This document shows positions 7,680 to 18,100 of a stretch of 64,000 nt of DNA, in pieces. Origin of the DNA: Rubritalea profundi (GTDB lineage Bacteria; Verrucomicrobiota; Verrucomicrobiia; Verrucomicrobiales; Akkermansiaceae); assembly GCF_002954445.1 (NCBI RefSeq), contig NZ_MQWA01000001.1:1196421-1260420 (forward strand), in the 5' to 3' direction. The translations under genes were made by a program, and so were the position numbers. Every line of letters starts with the position of its first letter. The first letter of the stretch is position 1. The notes beneath the pieces are model-generated. The model was not told the origin of the DNA. It saw only the letters and a program-made list of their open reading frames with translations, and did not search any database.

Positions 7680-10600
7680 TTGGCGGAGGCGAAGAATCAC
7701 ACACCTAAAAAACTCGGCCCGGTTGAGCCCGCCGCCGCAGCTTTCCTTACATCCTTGCTGGCTCACCCCTACGCTGAGGTAAACCCGAATGGTCGGCTTT
7801 GGCTGCTTTGTGATCTACCACGACTACGCGAGCGCATTGCCGACGAGCTTCCGCTCTGGCGCACCAAATGCCATTTACTCAAAGAGACCACCCAAGCCGA
7901 CCAAGACAGCGAGATTGCCGATCCAGAATCTGCAGCTGATCGGCTCGCTAGCCTCCATGCATTATCAGTCACTCCGTCAGCGGACTATCCTGAGGTGGTC
8001 ATCCTCCACCCAAGCGTGCTCGGCGAAGCTGCTCCAGCACCTAAGGCCTTAGAGTCTGCCAGATTATACTTTGAACTCGGCCAAGAGGTGGACATCGAAT
8101 CCTTGCTCAGCGACCTAGCTGAGCAAGGATTCGAACGCGTAAGCCAGGTCCACAACCGCGGTCAATTCGCCCAACGCGGTGGTATCCTCGACATCTACAC
8201 TTGGCAAAACCCCGATCCTATCCGACTGGAATTTTTCGATATCGAGATCGACTCGATCCGCGCCTTTGATCTCGACACTCAAACGTCGCGCAAAAAGTTA
8301 GACTCGGTAGAGATCGCGGTCGGCGAACCAGATTGCTCTGGGACATTAGCCGATTTCTTAGGCACCCAAGATGCTATCATCTCTCTAGCTGAAGATGCTC
8401 ACCCCGACGCTCTCTTTCATTTTTCTCCATCGGCTCCGATACTGGACAGTGGCGAGGCGGATTTCTCTACCGCACTGCACGGCAGCCCGCTTGGAGCCTT
8501 TGAGGCTGGTGACTTTGTGTTGCAGGAATCAAAGCGTCACACCTTCCACCAACAGATCGCTGAATGGGCCAAGGATGAGTGGCGGGTCCACCTCGTGTTT
8601 GCCAACAACGGAGAAAAAGAACGCTTCGCCGAGCTCATGGGGGAAGCAATTTTTAAAACTATTCAGAGCTGCCGTGGCGAACTAGCACAGGGTTTTACCT
8701 TCCCCGAGGCAAAGCTTGCTATCCTTTCTTCAGCCGAGCTCTTTGGACGCTACCAGAACCAACACTCCCGCCGCGCAAACAAGCTCGACCACCAACGCCG
8801 AGCCCGAGCTCAGACGAACATCGAGGACATCAACGAAGGTGATCTAGTGGTCCATTCTGAGTATGGAGTTGGCCGATTTGAAGGCATTGAGACGAACAAC
8901 GAAGGTGAGGAAGAAATCCATATTGAGTACCGCGATGGCGCCATACTCTCGGTTCCGATTGACCAATCCCACCTGCTAGCCCGCTATGTTGGCATGGGAG
9001 GGAAAACTCCACCGCTCTCTAAACTCGGCGACGCTAAGTGGGGGAAATCCCGCCGTGCTGCAGAAAAATCGATTCTCGATTACGCCGCCCAGTTGCTAAA
9101 AATTCAAGCCGAGCGCCACACCCAGACCAGTCAAAGCCACCCGCCCGACACCAAGTGGATGCGGGAGTTCGAAAATTCCTTTCGTTTCACCGAAACTCCG
9201 GGGCAGCTCGAAGCGATTGGCGACACCAAGGCCGACATGGAATCTGGCAAGCCGATGGATCGCTTGATCTGTGGTGACGTCGGCTTCGGAAAAACGGAAG
9301 TCGCCATCCGCGCCGCCTTCAAAGCGGTCACAGGTGGCAGGCAGGCCTGCATGATGGCGCCGACCACGGTACTCGCTGAACAACATTGGCGGACCTTCCG
9401 CGAACGCATGTCGGACTACCCGATCCGCATTGAGTTGCTCAACCGCTTCCGCACCCCTGCCGAAGTTCGATCCACCTTGAAAGGTCTCGCTGATGGCTCA
9501 GTCGACATTGTCATCGGCACCCATCGATTGGTTTCAGACGACATCGAATTTAAAAACCTCGGGGTCGCCATCGTCGATGAAGAGCAACGCTTTGGCGTGC
9601 GCCATAAGGAGAAATTTAAAGAACGTATGCGTGGGGTCGACATGCTCACACTCTCCGCCACTCCTATCCCCCGCACCCTCTATCTCTCGCTGATGGGCGC
9701 ACGCGACATGTCTACTATCGACACAGCACCGCCAAATAAAGTCCCCATACAGACTTCGATCTGCTCCTACGACGAACGCATCATCCGCGATGCTATCCAG
9801 CGCGAGCTCAAGCGCGGCGGCCAAGTATTCTTCCTCCACAACCGAGTTCAAACCATCGATCTGATGAAGAAAAAGCTGCTCGACCTAGTCCCGGAAGCAC
9901 GGATTTCAATCGGCCACGGCCAAATGCCGAAAGAAGAACTCGAGGTCGTGATGCGCGACTTTGTCAATGGCGACTCCGATATCTTGCTCGCCACCACCAT
10001 CATCGAGTCGGGCATCGACATCCCGAACGCCAACACCATTCTGATCGACCGAGCCGATCGCTTTGGTCTCTCAGATCTGTACCAGCTACGAGGAAGAGTT
10101 GGCCGAGCGGGTGAACAAGCCTACGCTATCCTCCTGCTTCCCCCGCAAATGGTCACCGGCGATGCACGGAAGCGCATCAATGCCATCAAGCAATACACCG
10201 CTCTGGGCTCTGGATTTAAAATTGCGATGCGCGACCTCGAAATTCGCGGCGCAGGCAACCTATTAGGCACCAAGCAATCTGGCCACATCGCGGCGGTCGG
10301 TTTTGACCTGTATTGCCAGCTGCTGCGCCAGTCGATCGACCGCCTCAGGGGAAATCACGTCCACGCCCGCATTGACGTCACTCTCAGAGCCGACTTTCTC
10401 ACCTTCAACGAAACCGAGTTCTCGCATTCCGACCCAGACACCAATCTACCAGCCTACATCCCAGCTGCCTACATGGCTGAGCCAAGCATGCGCATCCGCG
10501 CCTATAAACAATTGGCTGAGACCGTCTCGGAAAAAGAACTCAGAAGGATCGCCGACGACTGGAAAGACCAATTTGGCCGCCACCCAATGTCAGTGAAATA

Positions 10601-10796
10601 CCTACTCCAAGCCACTAGCCTCAAGCTCGCCGCCGCTAAAGCTATGATCACAAGCATCGAACTCCAAGGCCAGCGACTGATGCTCACCAGAAACGGCAAC
10701 TACATCACGCTGAACGAGTCTAGGTTCCCACGGCTCACCGAAGGGCAACCTGCTAAAAAACTCACCGAAGCTATCCAATTGTTAAAATCGATCTGA
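7680..10796 (+). CDS. mfd: Transcription-repair coupling factor (Mfd)
   Basis: Mfd displaces RNA polymerase stalled at DNA lesions and recruits the UvrA nucleotide-excision machinery. In order, I see: an N-terminal UvrB-like, UvrA-binding region (about residues 1-300, including RGQFAQRGGILDIYTW); the CarD-like RNA-polymerase interaction domain (about 380-450, with EGDLVVHSEYGVGRFEGI); the helicase core with Walker A GDVGFGKTE near 533, DEEQ near 631, LSATPIPRTLYLSL, and IESGIDIPN with YQLRGRVGR; and a C-terminal TRCF domain. At 1038 residues it is about 100 shorter than the E. coli enzyme, mostly at the N-terminus. The TTG start at 7680 is only the best conventional choice: the frame stays open upstream, so the real start may be earlier. 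Confidence 0.95.
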   Translation: MAEAKNHTPKKLGPVEPAAAAFLTSLLAHPYAEVNPNGRLWLLCDLPRLRERIADELPLWRTKCHLLKETTQADQDSEIADPESAADRLASLHALSVTPSADYPEVVILHPSVLGEAAPAPKALESARLYFELGQEVDIESLLSDLAEQGFERVSQVHNRGQFAQRGGILDIYTWQNPDPIRLEFFDIEIDSIRAFDLDTQTSRKKLDSVEIAVGEPDCSGTLADFLGTQDAIISLAEDAHPDALFHFSPSAPILDSGEADFSTALHGSPLGAFEAGDFVLQESKRHTFHQQIAEWAKDEWRVHLVFANNGEKERFAELMGEAIFKTIQSCRGELAQGFTFPEAKLAILSSAELFGRYQNQHSRRANKLDHQRRARAQTNIEDINEGDLVVHSEYGVGRFEGIETNNEGEEEIHIEYRDGAILSVPIDQSHLLARYVGMGGKTPPLSKLGDAKWGKSRRAAEKSILDYAAQLLKIQAERHTQTSQSHPPDTKWMREFENSFRFTETPGQLEAIGDTKADMESGKPMDRLICGDVGFGKTEVAIRAAFKAVTGGRQACMMAPTTVLAEQHWRTFRERMSDYPIRIELLNRFRTPAEVRSTLKGLADGSVDIVIGTHRLVSDDIEFKNLGVAIVDEEQRFGVRHKEKFKERMRGVDMLTLSATPIPRTLYLSLMGARDMSTIDTAPPNKVPIQTSICSYDERIIRDAIQRELKRGGQVFFLHNRVQTIDLMKKKLLDLVPEARISIGHGQMPKEELEVVMRDFVNGDSDILLATTIIESGIDIPNANTILIDRADRFGLSDLYQLRGRVGRAGEQAYAILLLPPQMVTGDARKRINAIKQYTALGSGFKIAMRDLEIRGAGNLLGTKQSGHIAAVGFDLYCQLLRQSIDRLRGNHVHARIDVTLRADFLTFNETEFSHSDPDTNLPAYIPAAYMAEPSMRIRAYKQLAETVSEKELRRIADDWKDQFGRHPMSVKYLLQATSLKLAAAKAMITSIELQGQRLMLTRNGNYITLNESRFPRLTEGQPAKKLTEAIQLLKSI

Positions 10797-10915
10797 ACAT
10801 CCTCCGCTTCATTGCTTCAAACTTGTCACTCAATTCTTCTACCAAGTTAGACTAATAGGTCTTCCCATGGCGCTCAATTCGCGTTAAACCACCTCAAACA
10901 AAGCCACCATCGCTT

Positions 10916-11899
10916 ATGAAATTTCTACTCCACCTCGCCATAGGTATTGGCCTCGCACTCTCAGCTACTGCAGCTGTCGAACTCAACGGCATTGCAGCCA
11001 AAGTCAACGGCCGCGTCGTTACCAAAAATGAGGTCGCCTTTGCCCTCGCGCCACTCCGCGCCTATCTCTCCACCAAATACCCGAGAAAGACTCCCAGCTA
11101 CTACAAAGAGCTGAAAGAAGCTCAAACCAAGATCGTCGACGAGCTGATTGAGCGTGAACTCGTTCTGCACGAATTCAAAACAATCGGAGCCCAAATCCCC
11201 GAGCATATTGTCGACTCTGAGATCCGCAGAAAGATCAGAGCTGATTACAACAACAACGTCGGACTCTTCCGCGAAGAACTTCAATCAAAAGGCCTTTCCT
11301 TCAAGAAGTACCGCGAGCTCATCCACCGCCAGCTGATTGTCCAAGCCATGCGCTCCCAGCAGTTTTCGGACACTCCACCAGCCACTCCAGAAGAGATGCG
11401 CAAAGAATACGCCAAGCTCAAACCTGAGCTCCGAGATACCGCGAAAGATAAGTGCGACTTCGAGAAAATTTATATCCCAAAAATCGATGAAGACAACCTT
11501 CTCGCCACAGCTGATTCCCAGCTCGAACTGACAGAAGGGATTGTCGCGAAGCTCAAAAAAGGAGATGAATTTACACCTCTCGCTAAGGAGCACTCGAAAG
11601 ACGCTTGGGCGGAAGACGGTGGACTCCAACAAGACGTCGACCGCATCGACCTTTCCCCCGTCATCGCCACAATGATTTTCGAAGAGCCTACTGGCACAGT
11701 GATTGGCCCCCTAGAAGACGCCGGTGGATACCACATCATTGTCGTGAACAAAAAATCTTTGGGGCCAGCCCCTGACATGGCCGATCCAGAAGTCCGTAAA
11801 ATTGTCCGTCGCAATGTCGAACGAGAGAAGTCTTCAGCACGCTACAAGCGCTGGATCAAAGGCCTCAAGCGCACTGCCATGATCGACATCAAGGTTTAA
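10916..11899 (+). CDS. Periplasmic SurA/PpiC-type peptidyl-prolyl isomerase
   Basis: The 327-residue product starts with a signal peptide (cleavage probably after ATAA near residue 20), followed by a SurA-like N-terminal helical region (VNGRVVTKNEVAF, then IVDELIERELVLHEF). A rotamase (parvulin) domain lies at about residues 180-290, with FTPLAKEHSKDAWAEDGG, TGTVIGPLEDAGGYHIIVV and other conserved parvulin positions. The family assists folding of exported and outer-membrane proteins. Length is shorter than E. coli SurA (428) because only one rotamase domain is present, as in many SurA-like proteins. It follows mfd after 119 bp and ends 17 bp from the convergent lipase-like gene. Confidence 0.88.
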   Translation: MKFLLHLAIGIGLALSATAAVELNGIAAKVNGRVVTKNEVAFALAPLRAYLSTKYPRKTPSYYKELKEAQTKIVDELIERELVLHEFKTIGAQIPEHIVDSEIRRKIRADYNNNVGLFREELQSKGLSFKKYRELIHRQLIVQAMRSQQFSDTPPATPEEMRKEYAKLKPELRDTAKDKCDFEKIYIPKIDEDNLLATADSQLELTEGIVAKLKKGDEFTPLAKEHSKDAWAEDGGLQQDVDRIDLSPVIATMIFEEPTGTVIGPLEDAGGYHIIVVNKKSLGPAPDMADPEVRKIVRRNVEREKSSARYKRWIKGLKRTAMIDIKV

Positions 11900-11916
11900 C
11901 TAGCTGCTTCAACAGC

Positions 11917-13324
11917 TTATTCTTCGAGCAATCGGAACAGTAAATTATCTGAAAACATAGGATCTTTGGTCATGCTCAGATGATCTCTGAATAGAAATGT
12001 GACGTCATGCAAGTGGATCGGACTTTGCAGTTTCGGCTGATAGTCTCCGCCTGCCCGCTCATCAGCCAAGGCACTGCTTCTCAACACTGTCCCGTCACCT
12101 GGTCCATACTTTGTGACCTCGAACGCGCCAATCGTTAGATCTAGCTGAACTCGTTCCTTAGTTTGTTCAGCATCACCAGCCACTAGGCTAATTTTCAAAT
12201 TAGCCGGCGGCTTGGCTGCTCGATCCAGAGCTTGGTGAAACCTCTGCGCATTGCGTAAACACTTTGCTATATGCTCAAGGGCTATCTCACGCCTCTGCTC
12301 CACGGTCTGTGTTTGTGGCAGGATAACCTGCAAATCCTTATCCTGATCAGCAGCCAATGGCCCCCAGCCATACTTTTCCCAAAGCTCCACATCATAGACA
12401 TCGACATTCTGGTCGCTCAGGTTCTCAACAAAGGCTCGGTGACGCACGCGAGGCATCAACTCGTAAATCGATGGATAGGTACCCATCACAGCCGCCGAAT
12501 AGGATGGAATACTCACAGCCCCGATAGCTCTCAGCCACTTTGGAGCAAAGTGTTTACCGTGCACCAGATCTTCAAAAGCTAACACCGAACCTGCATTGGG
12601 AGTTCCCACCATGATCAAGCGATTGACGTTCTTCGCTCCCGCCCAATTGAGATTCGGTGGTGAACCATCCTTTGGTAAACTTTGATCCCCATAGCGCAGC
12701 AGATAGTAGCGCGCTATCAGACCTCCCATAGAATGCACCACAATATCAAATTTGATCTCCCCTCTCTCTTTTCCAAACACTTCACGATGCTTCTTTCTGA
12801 CAAATTCCTTCTTCTCTCTGATATAGACATCTAGAGCCGCAGCATTTTTCTACATTGGATTTCCTCCAGTCATACGGAAATTGAAAGCAGGTGAAATGGT
12901 CAGAGCCGTAATCGATAGCACCACTCTCAGCCAACTGCTGGTCCCTATAGCATGCTGCCCCAAAAGTTTCTAAAATACCTGCATACGTTCTAGACTCCAC
13001 TGGTATCCCCAGCACCCGCACACGCAATCGATCTAAGGCTGCAGTAGCAACCACTGAGCTCTGAAGTTGATCCAGACTTCTACCCTGCTCCATAGGTAGT
13101 GCCACGAGTGCTGTATTTTCAGGCTTCTCCGGATTGAGGAATTTCCCTTCAAATACTCCCCAGACGGATCTCCCCGTTCGCTGGTCTGCCAGCTTTGACC
13201 CCAGCACGCCTGGAATCACAATCACTGGATTTCTAAACTCGTGGTGGCTTTGAGCCGCCTCAGAATAGATCGCATTTAGATCTGGTGGACTAAGATCACG
13301 CGTCATGCACGAGACCAAACTCAC
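11917..13324 (-). pseudogene. Frameshifted secreted alpha/beta-hydrolase (LCAT/PGAP1-like lipase)
   Basis: Two adjacent frames together make one hydrolase. The first part (13324-12782) carries NPVIVIPGVLGSKL and GRSVWG, the oxyanion-side motif of LCAT/PGAP1-type lipases, and FQFPYDWRKSN. The second (12780-11917) carries VVHSMGGL with the nucleophile Ser and VGTPNAGS. They join perfectly if one A is removed from the A5 run (T5 on the plus strand at 12845-12849): the reading then continues NVENAALDVYIREKK. A Cys of a lipobox (SLVSC) sits six codons after the GTG at 13324, too close to the start. The frame upstream encodes a good signal sequence (KWKIGIAALCG) but has no ATG, GTG or TTG before a stop codon. 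Either a rare start near 13366 or a second lesion is implied. Confidence 0.72.
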
Positions 13325-13431
13325 TCCACATAACGCAGCTATGCCAATCTTCCACTTTGCTATCAGTCACATACTCAGCAACCTAACCGAGTTCCAACGG
13401 TGGAACAAACTTTCAATTCTAGTCAAAAAAT

Positions 13432-13839
13432 CTACTTCGCTTCAGCTCGGATCTTCCCCTCTGGACTAATTGTTAGGAAAGCAGTCAGCACCTTATCTTT
13501 GTACGCCTCTCGAGGGAGGAAGAAAGTAATTTCTCGACTAACATGAGCCGCACCATTTTGCCTCCAGCTAAGCTGGGCAGGTCGACCGCGGTACTCTTTA
13601 GCCTGAAATGCTGTAGCGAACTCGCTCATCGGTAACACCCGGTTCACATTCACCTGCCGAGTAGACTCCGCTATTGTCAGCTTCACCTCAGTGATGTCTG
13701 ACTCCGTGTTATTTATGATCACCAAGCCATCGATATCAGCCATCGCTAACTTTGATTGGGCCTTTAACACTTGCGGGGCTGTGCAACTGGCACACAGAAA
13801 CGCTAATAGAAAACTCAAGCCAAATAGCATTTTCATCAT
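13432..13839 (-). CDS. Small predicted lipoprotein, DUF1425-like size, function unknown
   Basis: A 135-residue protein with a clear lipoprotein signal: MMKMLFGLSFLLAFLCASC, lipobox LCASC near residue 19. I start it at the ATG at 13839 because the longer frame would put about 33 charged residues in front of the signal. The mature domain reads DGLVIINNTESDITEVKLTI and ends with a beta-rich segment (EITFFLPREAY, VLTAFLTISPEG). This suggests a small beta-sandwich domain displayed from the membrane. I do not recognise the family with certainty. It follows the preceding leftward gene by 16 bp and lies about 110 bp upstream of the broken lipase, so all three may share a transcript. Confidence 0.65.
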   Translation of the reverse strand: MMKMLFGLSFLLAFLCASCTAPQVLKAQSKLAMADIDGLVIINNTESDITEVKLTIAESTRQVNVNRVLPMSEFATAFQAKEYRGRPAQLSWRQNGAAHVSREITFFLPREAYKDKVLTAFLTISPEGKIRAEAK

Positions 13840-13855
13840 CAATTTGCGTGGAAAC

Positions 13856-14284
13856 TTAAGTGAGTAGGTCTCGGAGTTTCTCCTGAAACTTGATGAGGTC
13901 TTCTTCCTCCGCTTCATAGCCAGGAGTTTCGGGATCAAGAGCTAGACTGCCAGATTGGTCAATCATCCATAAAGCCTGCTCTCCGTCGCTAAAGGTAACT
14001 GAACCCGACTTCAATGCTCCCGGTCGTTCGACCTCATCGACGCTCGCATCGACAAATCCTGTTGGAACTTTCACTACTTCAGCCTCTGCTGGTTCCTCAA
14101 CCACCACTTCTTTTATTAACTCAATTCCGAGATCTAACACTAAAAAGCGTGTGTCCATATAGGTGATTTGAATTTTAAAATTCTCCTGCAGATTTTTCTG
14201 GATATCAGGAAGTTGGGCACCGGCTTCAGCCCATGCTACAATCTGCTTTTTCTGGTCGTCGGATAGTTGGGATACACTGAACAT
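13856..14284 (-). CDS. Hypothetical cytoplasmic protein
   Basis: I do not recognise this 142-residue protein. The N-terminal 45 residues (LSDDQKKQIVAWAEAGAQLPDIQKNLQENF) look like a helix-turn-helix-type or otherwise helical module in which an 'ADIQK..' helix repeats, as if sensing sequence or partner position. The middle is acidic and Val/Glu/Pro-rich (KEVVVEEPAEAEVVKVP), and the C-terminal part ends in an acidic helix (EAEEEDLIKFQEKLRDLLT). There is no signal peptide or membrane segment. It starts with ATG at 14284 and its stop is 16 bp before the lipoprotein start, so the two genes are probably co-transcribed. Confidence 0.6.
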   Translation of the reverse strand: MFSVSQLSDDQKKQIVAWAEAGAQLPDIQKNLQENFKIQITYMDTRFLVLDLGIELIKEVVVEEPAEAEVVKVPTGFVDASVDEVERPGALKSGSVTFSDGEQALWMIDQSGSLALDPETPGYEAEEEDLIKFQEKLRDLLT

Positions 14285-14335
14285 GTCAGTCGTTTTCTAA
14301 TACTTTAGTCCCTTCTTGGGAAGTCAGATCTACAC

Positions 14336-15093
14336 TTAAGTCATTCCAGAAAACTTACGCACCAGATCCGTTTGTGAATGCACGTCGAAATGGCGGTAGA
14401 CGTCTTTGACATAGCCTGAAATCGTATTCTCAGAAATCTCTAGAGCCGAGGCCATCTCTTTGCGAGAGTGCCCACCAGTGAGCATGGTGAGCACTGAGCG
14501 CTGACGCGGAGTCAACTTAGGTATCGTGGCGCCTCGATCTTCTGGCCAGCCTTGAGCATGCAGCCATTTAACTTCGGATAATACAATGTGTGCCATCTGG
14601 GTTTGTCGTTCAGTAAAAGCTCCCTTACTCATTTTTCTATAAATGACAATATGGCTATAGGATTCCTCGTCGACAGGATGCCCACTCATGATCAATCCAT
14701 CAAAGCCTGTACGATCCCACATTTCCTTAAGCTCTCCTTCACGAGCCACATTCTCTGGGTCGATCTTCTCACGGTTCATTGTTATTGGCTCACGGGTATT
14801 CATCCAAGCTTCTCCGAATCCTTTGGCCGCGCTAGCCATAGCTGGGTGTTCTACCGCTGCAGCCACCGCTGTCCACTGCCCTTCACCCATCCCCCCTGTT
14901 TGATTTGTGAGATAAAAAATCTGATGCTTCTTAGGGTCCACGCCCACGCATCGGCATCAACAAGCTCTATTAGCCCACTCAGTAAAAAATCTCGGCTTTT
15001 CTGATAGCTGCCCGTAGCTGCGACTGCAGCGGTTTCACCGACCAGCCGCACCATCGCACGCGCATCTTCTTCTGACACAGTAGAAACACTCAT
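14336..15093 (-). pseudogene. Frameshifted LuxR-type transcriptional regulator
   Basis: The N-terminal frame (15093-14950 or so) reads MSVSTVSEEDARAMV...LIELVDADAW, and the C-terminal frame continues GVDPKKHQIFYLTNQ. Adding one G to the GGG run near 14945 makes the join seamless (DADAW-GVDPKK). The C-terminus is a LuxR/GerE DNA-binding domain: LTPRQRSVLTMLTGGHSRKEMASALEISENTISGYVKDVYRHF spans both helices of the helix-turn-helix. The upstream half (about 150 residues) resembles a sensing domain but I cannot name its ligand. The gene lies 54 bp downstream of the SNF2-family helicase on the same strand. As sequenced, the C-terminal frame alone would start at a GTG (14947) and yield a truncated regulator. 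Confidence 0.72.
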
Positions 15094-15147
15094 GGAGTAA
15101 ATCTCTCAAAATTCTAACTGCTCAGCAAGAATGTATTAGAGGTGATT

Positions 15148-18100
15148 CTAGCCTAACAAATCACGCATATCATCCCCACTGAGACCAGTCATCATTGGCT
15201 CGGATTCATCACCGATGGCTGCTCCGATGAGACCACGCTTCCTTTCTTGGAGTTTGAGGATCTTCTCTTCCACCGTCCCCTTCGCGATCAGCTTATAGAC
15301 GGTCACTGGCTTGGTTTGACCAATCCGGTACGCTCGATCAGTCGCTTGAGCTTCCACTGCTGGGTTCCACCAGGGGTCGAAGTGTACCACTGTGTCAGCC
15401 GCAGTAAGGTTCAGTCCGTAACCACCAGCTTTCAGACTGATCAAGAACACATCTGGACCATTGGCGGCTTGAAACTTCTTCACTTCTCCCGATCTGTCAC
15501 GAGTAGAACCATCAAGGTAGGCAAAGCTAATTCCCTCCCTCTCCAGCTCGACCTTGATAAACCCTAACATCTTAGTGAATTGACTAAATACGAGCACTCT
15601 GTGGCCCCCGCGTTTGGCTTCGTTTAGGAGTTCGACCAACATCGACAACTTTGAAGATAGTGACGAGAGCTCGTGCTCAGACATCGATTCGTCCCCTAGA
15701 AGACGTAGATCACAGCTCGCCTGTCGTAGGCGTAATAAGACTGTCAACATCTGCATCCTAGCGCGTCCACCTTCTAGTTCATCCACTTTAACCACTCCTT
15801 GACGTAGAATTTCTTGATAAGCTTCTTTTTGTAATTTAGATGGCTCACACCAAAGCGTTTGCTCTAACTTCTGTGGTAGATCCTTGGCTACTTGCGCTTT
15901 TGTCCTACGGATCATGAATGGCTCTACGCGCAACCGCAGTCGACGCAGAGCATTTTCATCTGGCTGAGCACCAGCGAGAGCGAGTTCGTAGCGATTCTTA
16001 AAATCCTCTTTAGACCCCAAATAGCCTGGTAATAGGAAGGCGTAGAGCGACCACAGATCACGCACGGCATTCTCCACTGGAGTTCCAGTCAGAGCCACAC
16101 GAGCTCCAGCCTGAAGCTTGCGCAATGCCTTTGCTGACTGGGTGTCTGGATTACGGATCACACTGGCTTCATCTAATACCAATGTATTAAGATCTAACTT
16201 TTGATACTCCGCAAGGTCGCGAACGACGAGAGCATAGCTTGTGATGATCACATCCACTGAGGAAATGGATTTAAAAAGGTCTTTCCTCTGCGGCCCGTGC
16301 ATAATCTGCACTTTCAACTGCGGCGCCCACTTTGCTGCCTCGTCCGCCCAGTTACCTAACAGCGAGGTCGGACACACTACTAAGGACGGCTTTCCTACTT
16401 CCTGTCGGAGGCATAGTAGAGCGAGAGTCTGTAGGGTTTTACCTAGTCCCATATCATCGGCTAACAAGGCTGCCGATTCATTCTCACAGCGCTCATAGAG
16501 CCAAGCTATGCCGTCCTCCTGATAACCTCGTAAAGCATCAGTGATAACGGCAGGCAAACGCTGTAATATTGAGCGGTCCGGTTCGGGTCGGCTTTCCCCT
16601 TGGTAGTATTCTCGAATGCGCTTGAGGTAGGCTCCTTGATTTTTTGGCACATAGTACTTCCCGCCCTCCTGTCGAGGATCCGTGTCGCGAAGGACAGCCT
16701 CCATCATCTCGGCATCAAACTGGGAAATCACGACTTGCTTGCCATTCTTCGTAGTGCCGGTCCGTTTACCTGATGCCAACATTTTTTGGATCGCCTCGCG
16801 TGGGATTTCTCGTCCAGTGTCGGTTTGGAAACCATAGTCGAATGCCAACCAATCTTCACCACTCCCTTGGACTTCCATATGTGGCCGCACTCGCACTAAG
16901 TTGCCTTTGATAGAGCTCAGCTTACCGCCGGTTTTTACTGACCATTTTTCTTCTAACTCAGGAAGCGCATCGGTCAGGAAGTCGATCACAGCGTCATCGC
17001 CGGACAATTCCCATTCACCTTTGCTTCCGGTAATTTGGAATCCGTAGCGCATCAAATGCCCTGCCGCATCATCTTCCGCATCACGGTTACGGTCGATCCA
17101 ATGCCCTTCATTGCTAGAATCAGCCACCGGGAAATTGAATGGATCTGCACCGAACAGTCCAAGAACCAGCGCCACCTCTGGGGTGTAGCATGCCGTGAGT
17201 GTGGCTCGGAGTTTATTCGTGGAACCCTCTAAGCTGAGTTTAAACTCGGGTTGCCCTTCGACGATTGGAATTTCACCCAACGCTGAGTCATCATCCCATA
17301 GCGCGAGACTCTGCCAAGCAGCCATCTGCTGCATAAAACTTTTCAGTGGAACAAAAACTGGGTTGCCGCTCGCGACTCGAAGCCACTGCCGCTCATTCAG
17401 CACCGAAGAGACGTCAATCACTACCAGCACAGCTTGTTCTTGATCCCAAAGCCAAAGCTCACCCTCAGCGAACCATGCCGCACCATGCTCGGTCACGCTG
17501 TGACACAGGCCGAGCTCAACACGCTCATCATCCATTCCTACATACATAGGTACACGCACTCCACTGGAGCCTACACGCAACTGGCGCGCACCAGACAACA
17601 ATTCAGCATGCCCATCTAGCGCCTTGAGTAACTGCAATGCCTGTTTCCCTCTCACGCCTAGCATTGGTGGGATTTTACCCGCAGCATTTTGGTCTAGCCA
17701 ACGAGCGAGTTGGACGTCTCCTGCAGCTAATGGACGCTCGGTCTCGCATTTCTCAAGTTTGACGGAAAGTCCACCTTCTGGTAGCCCCTTGGGGAAATTG
17801 GGAGGAACCAATACTCGGAGCTGAGGAATGTTTGATGGAAGTGGCTCGGTAGTGCCTCCGCTGGACTCGCGCCCTGGAGCTTGCTTTTGCTCGCCCGCTC
17901 CATGGATGACTCCCAGCATGACGGCGACGGCATGCTGACAGATTTCACCGGTCCGTCGGCATGCCATGCGTGGGCACACTGTATCGATGTCAGTGTCGCT
18001 ATGGATGCGTAAGGTCACTCTGAGAGGTTTTCCACCACCGGAAATTTCGCCGACAATGAGCCCTTGGTTTTGACTAGCCTTGGTCACCACTCCGCGAGCA

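Noticed and set aside
7578-7766. Minus-strand frames upstream of mfd as a small gene
   Set aside because: No signal, domain or conserved motif; they overlap the likely mfd start region and the DUF1653 upstream sequence.
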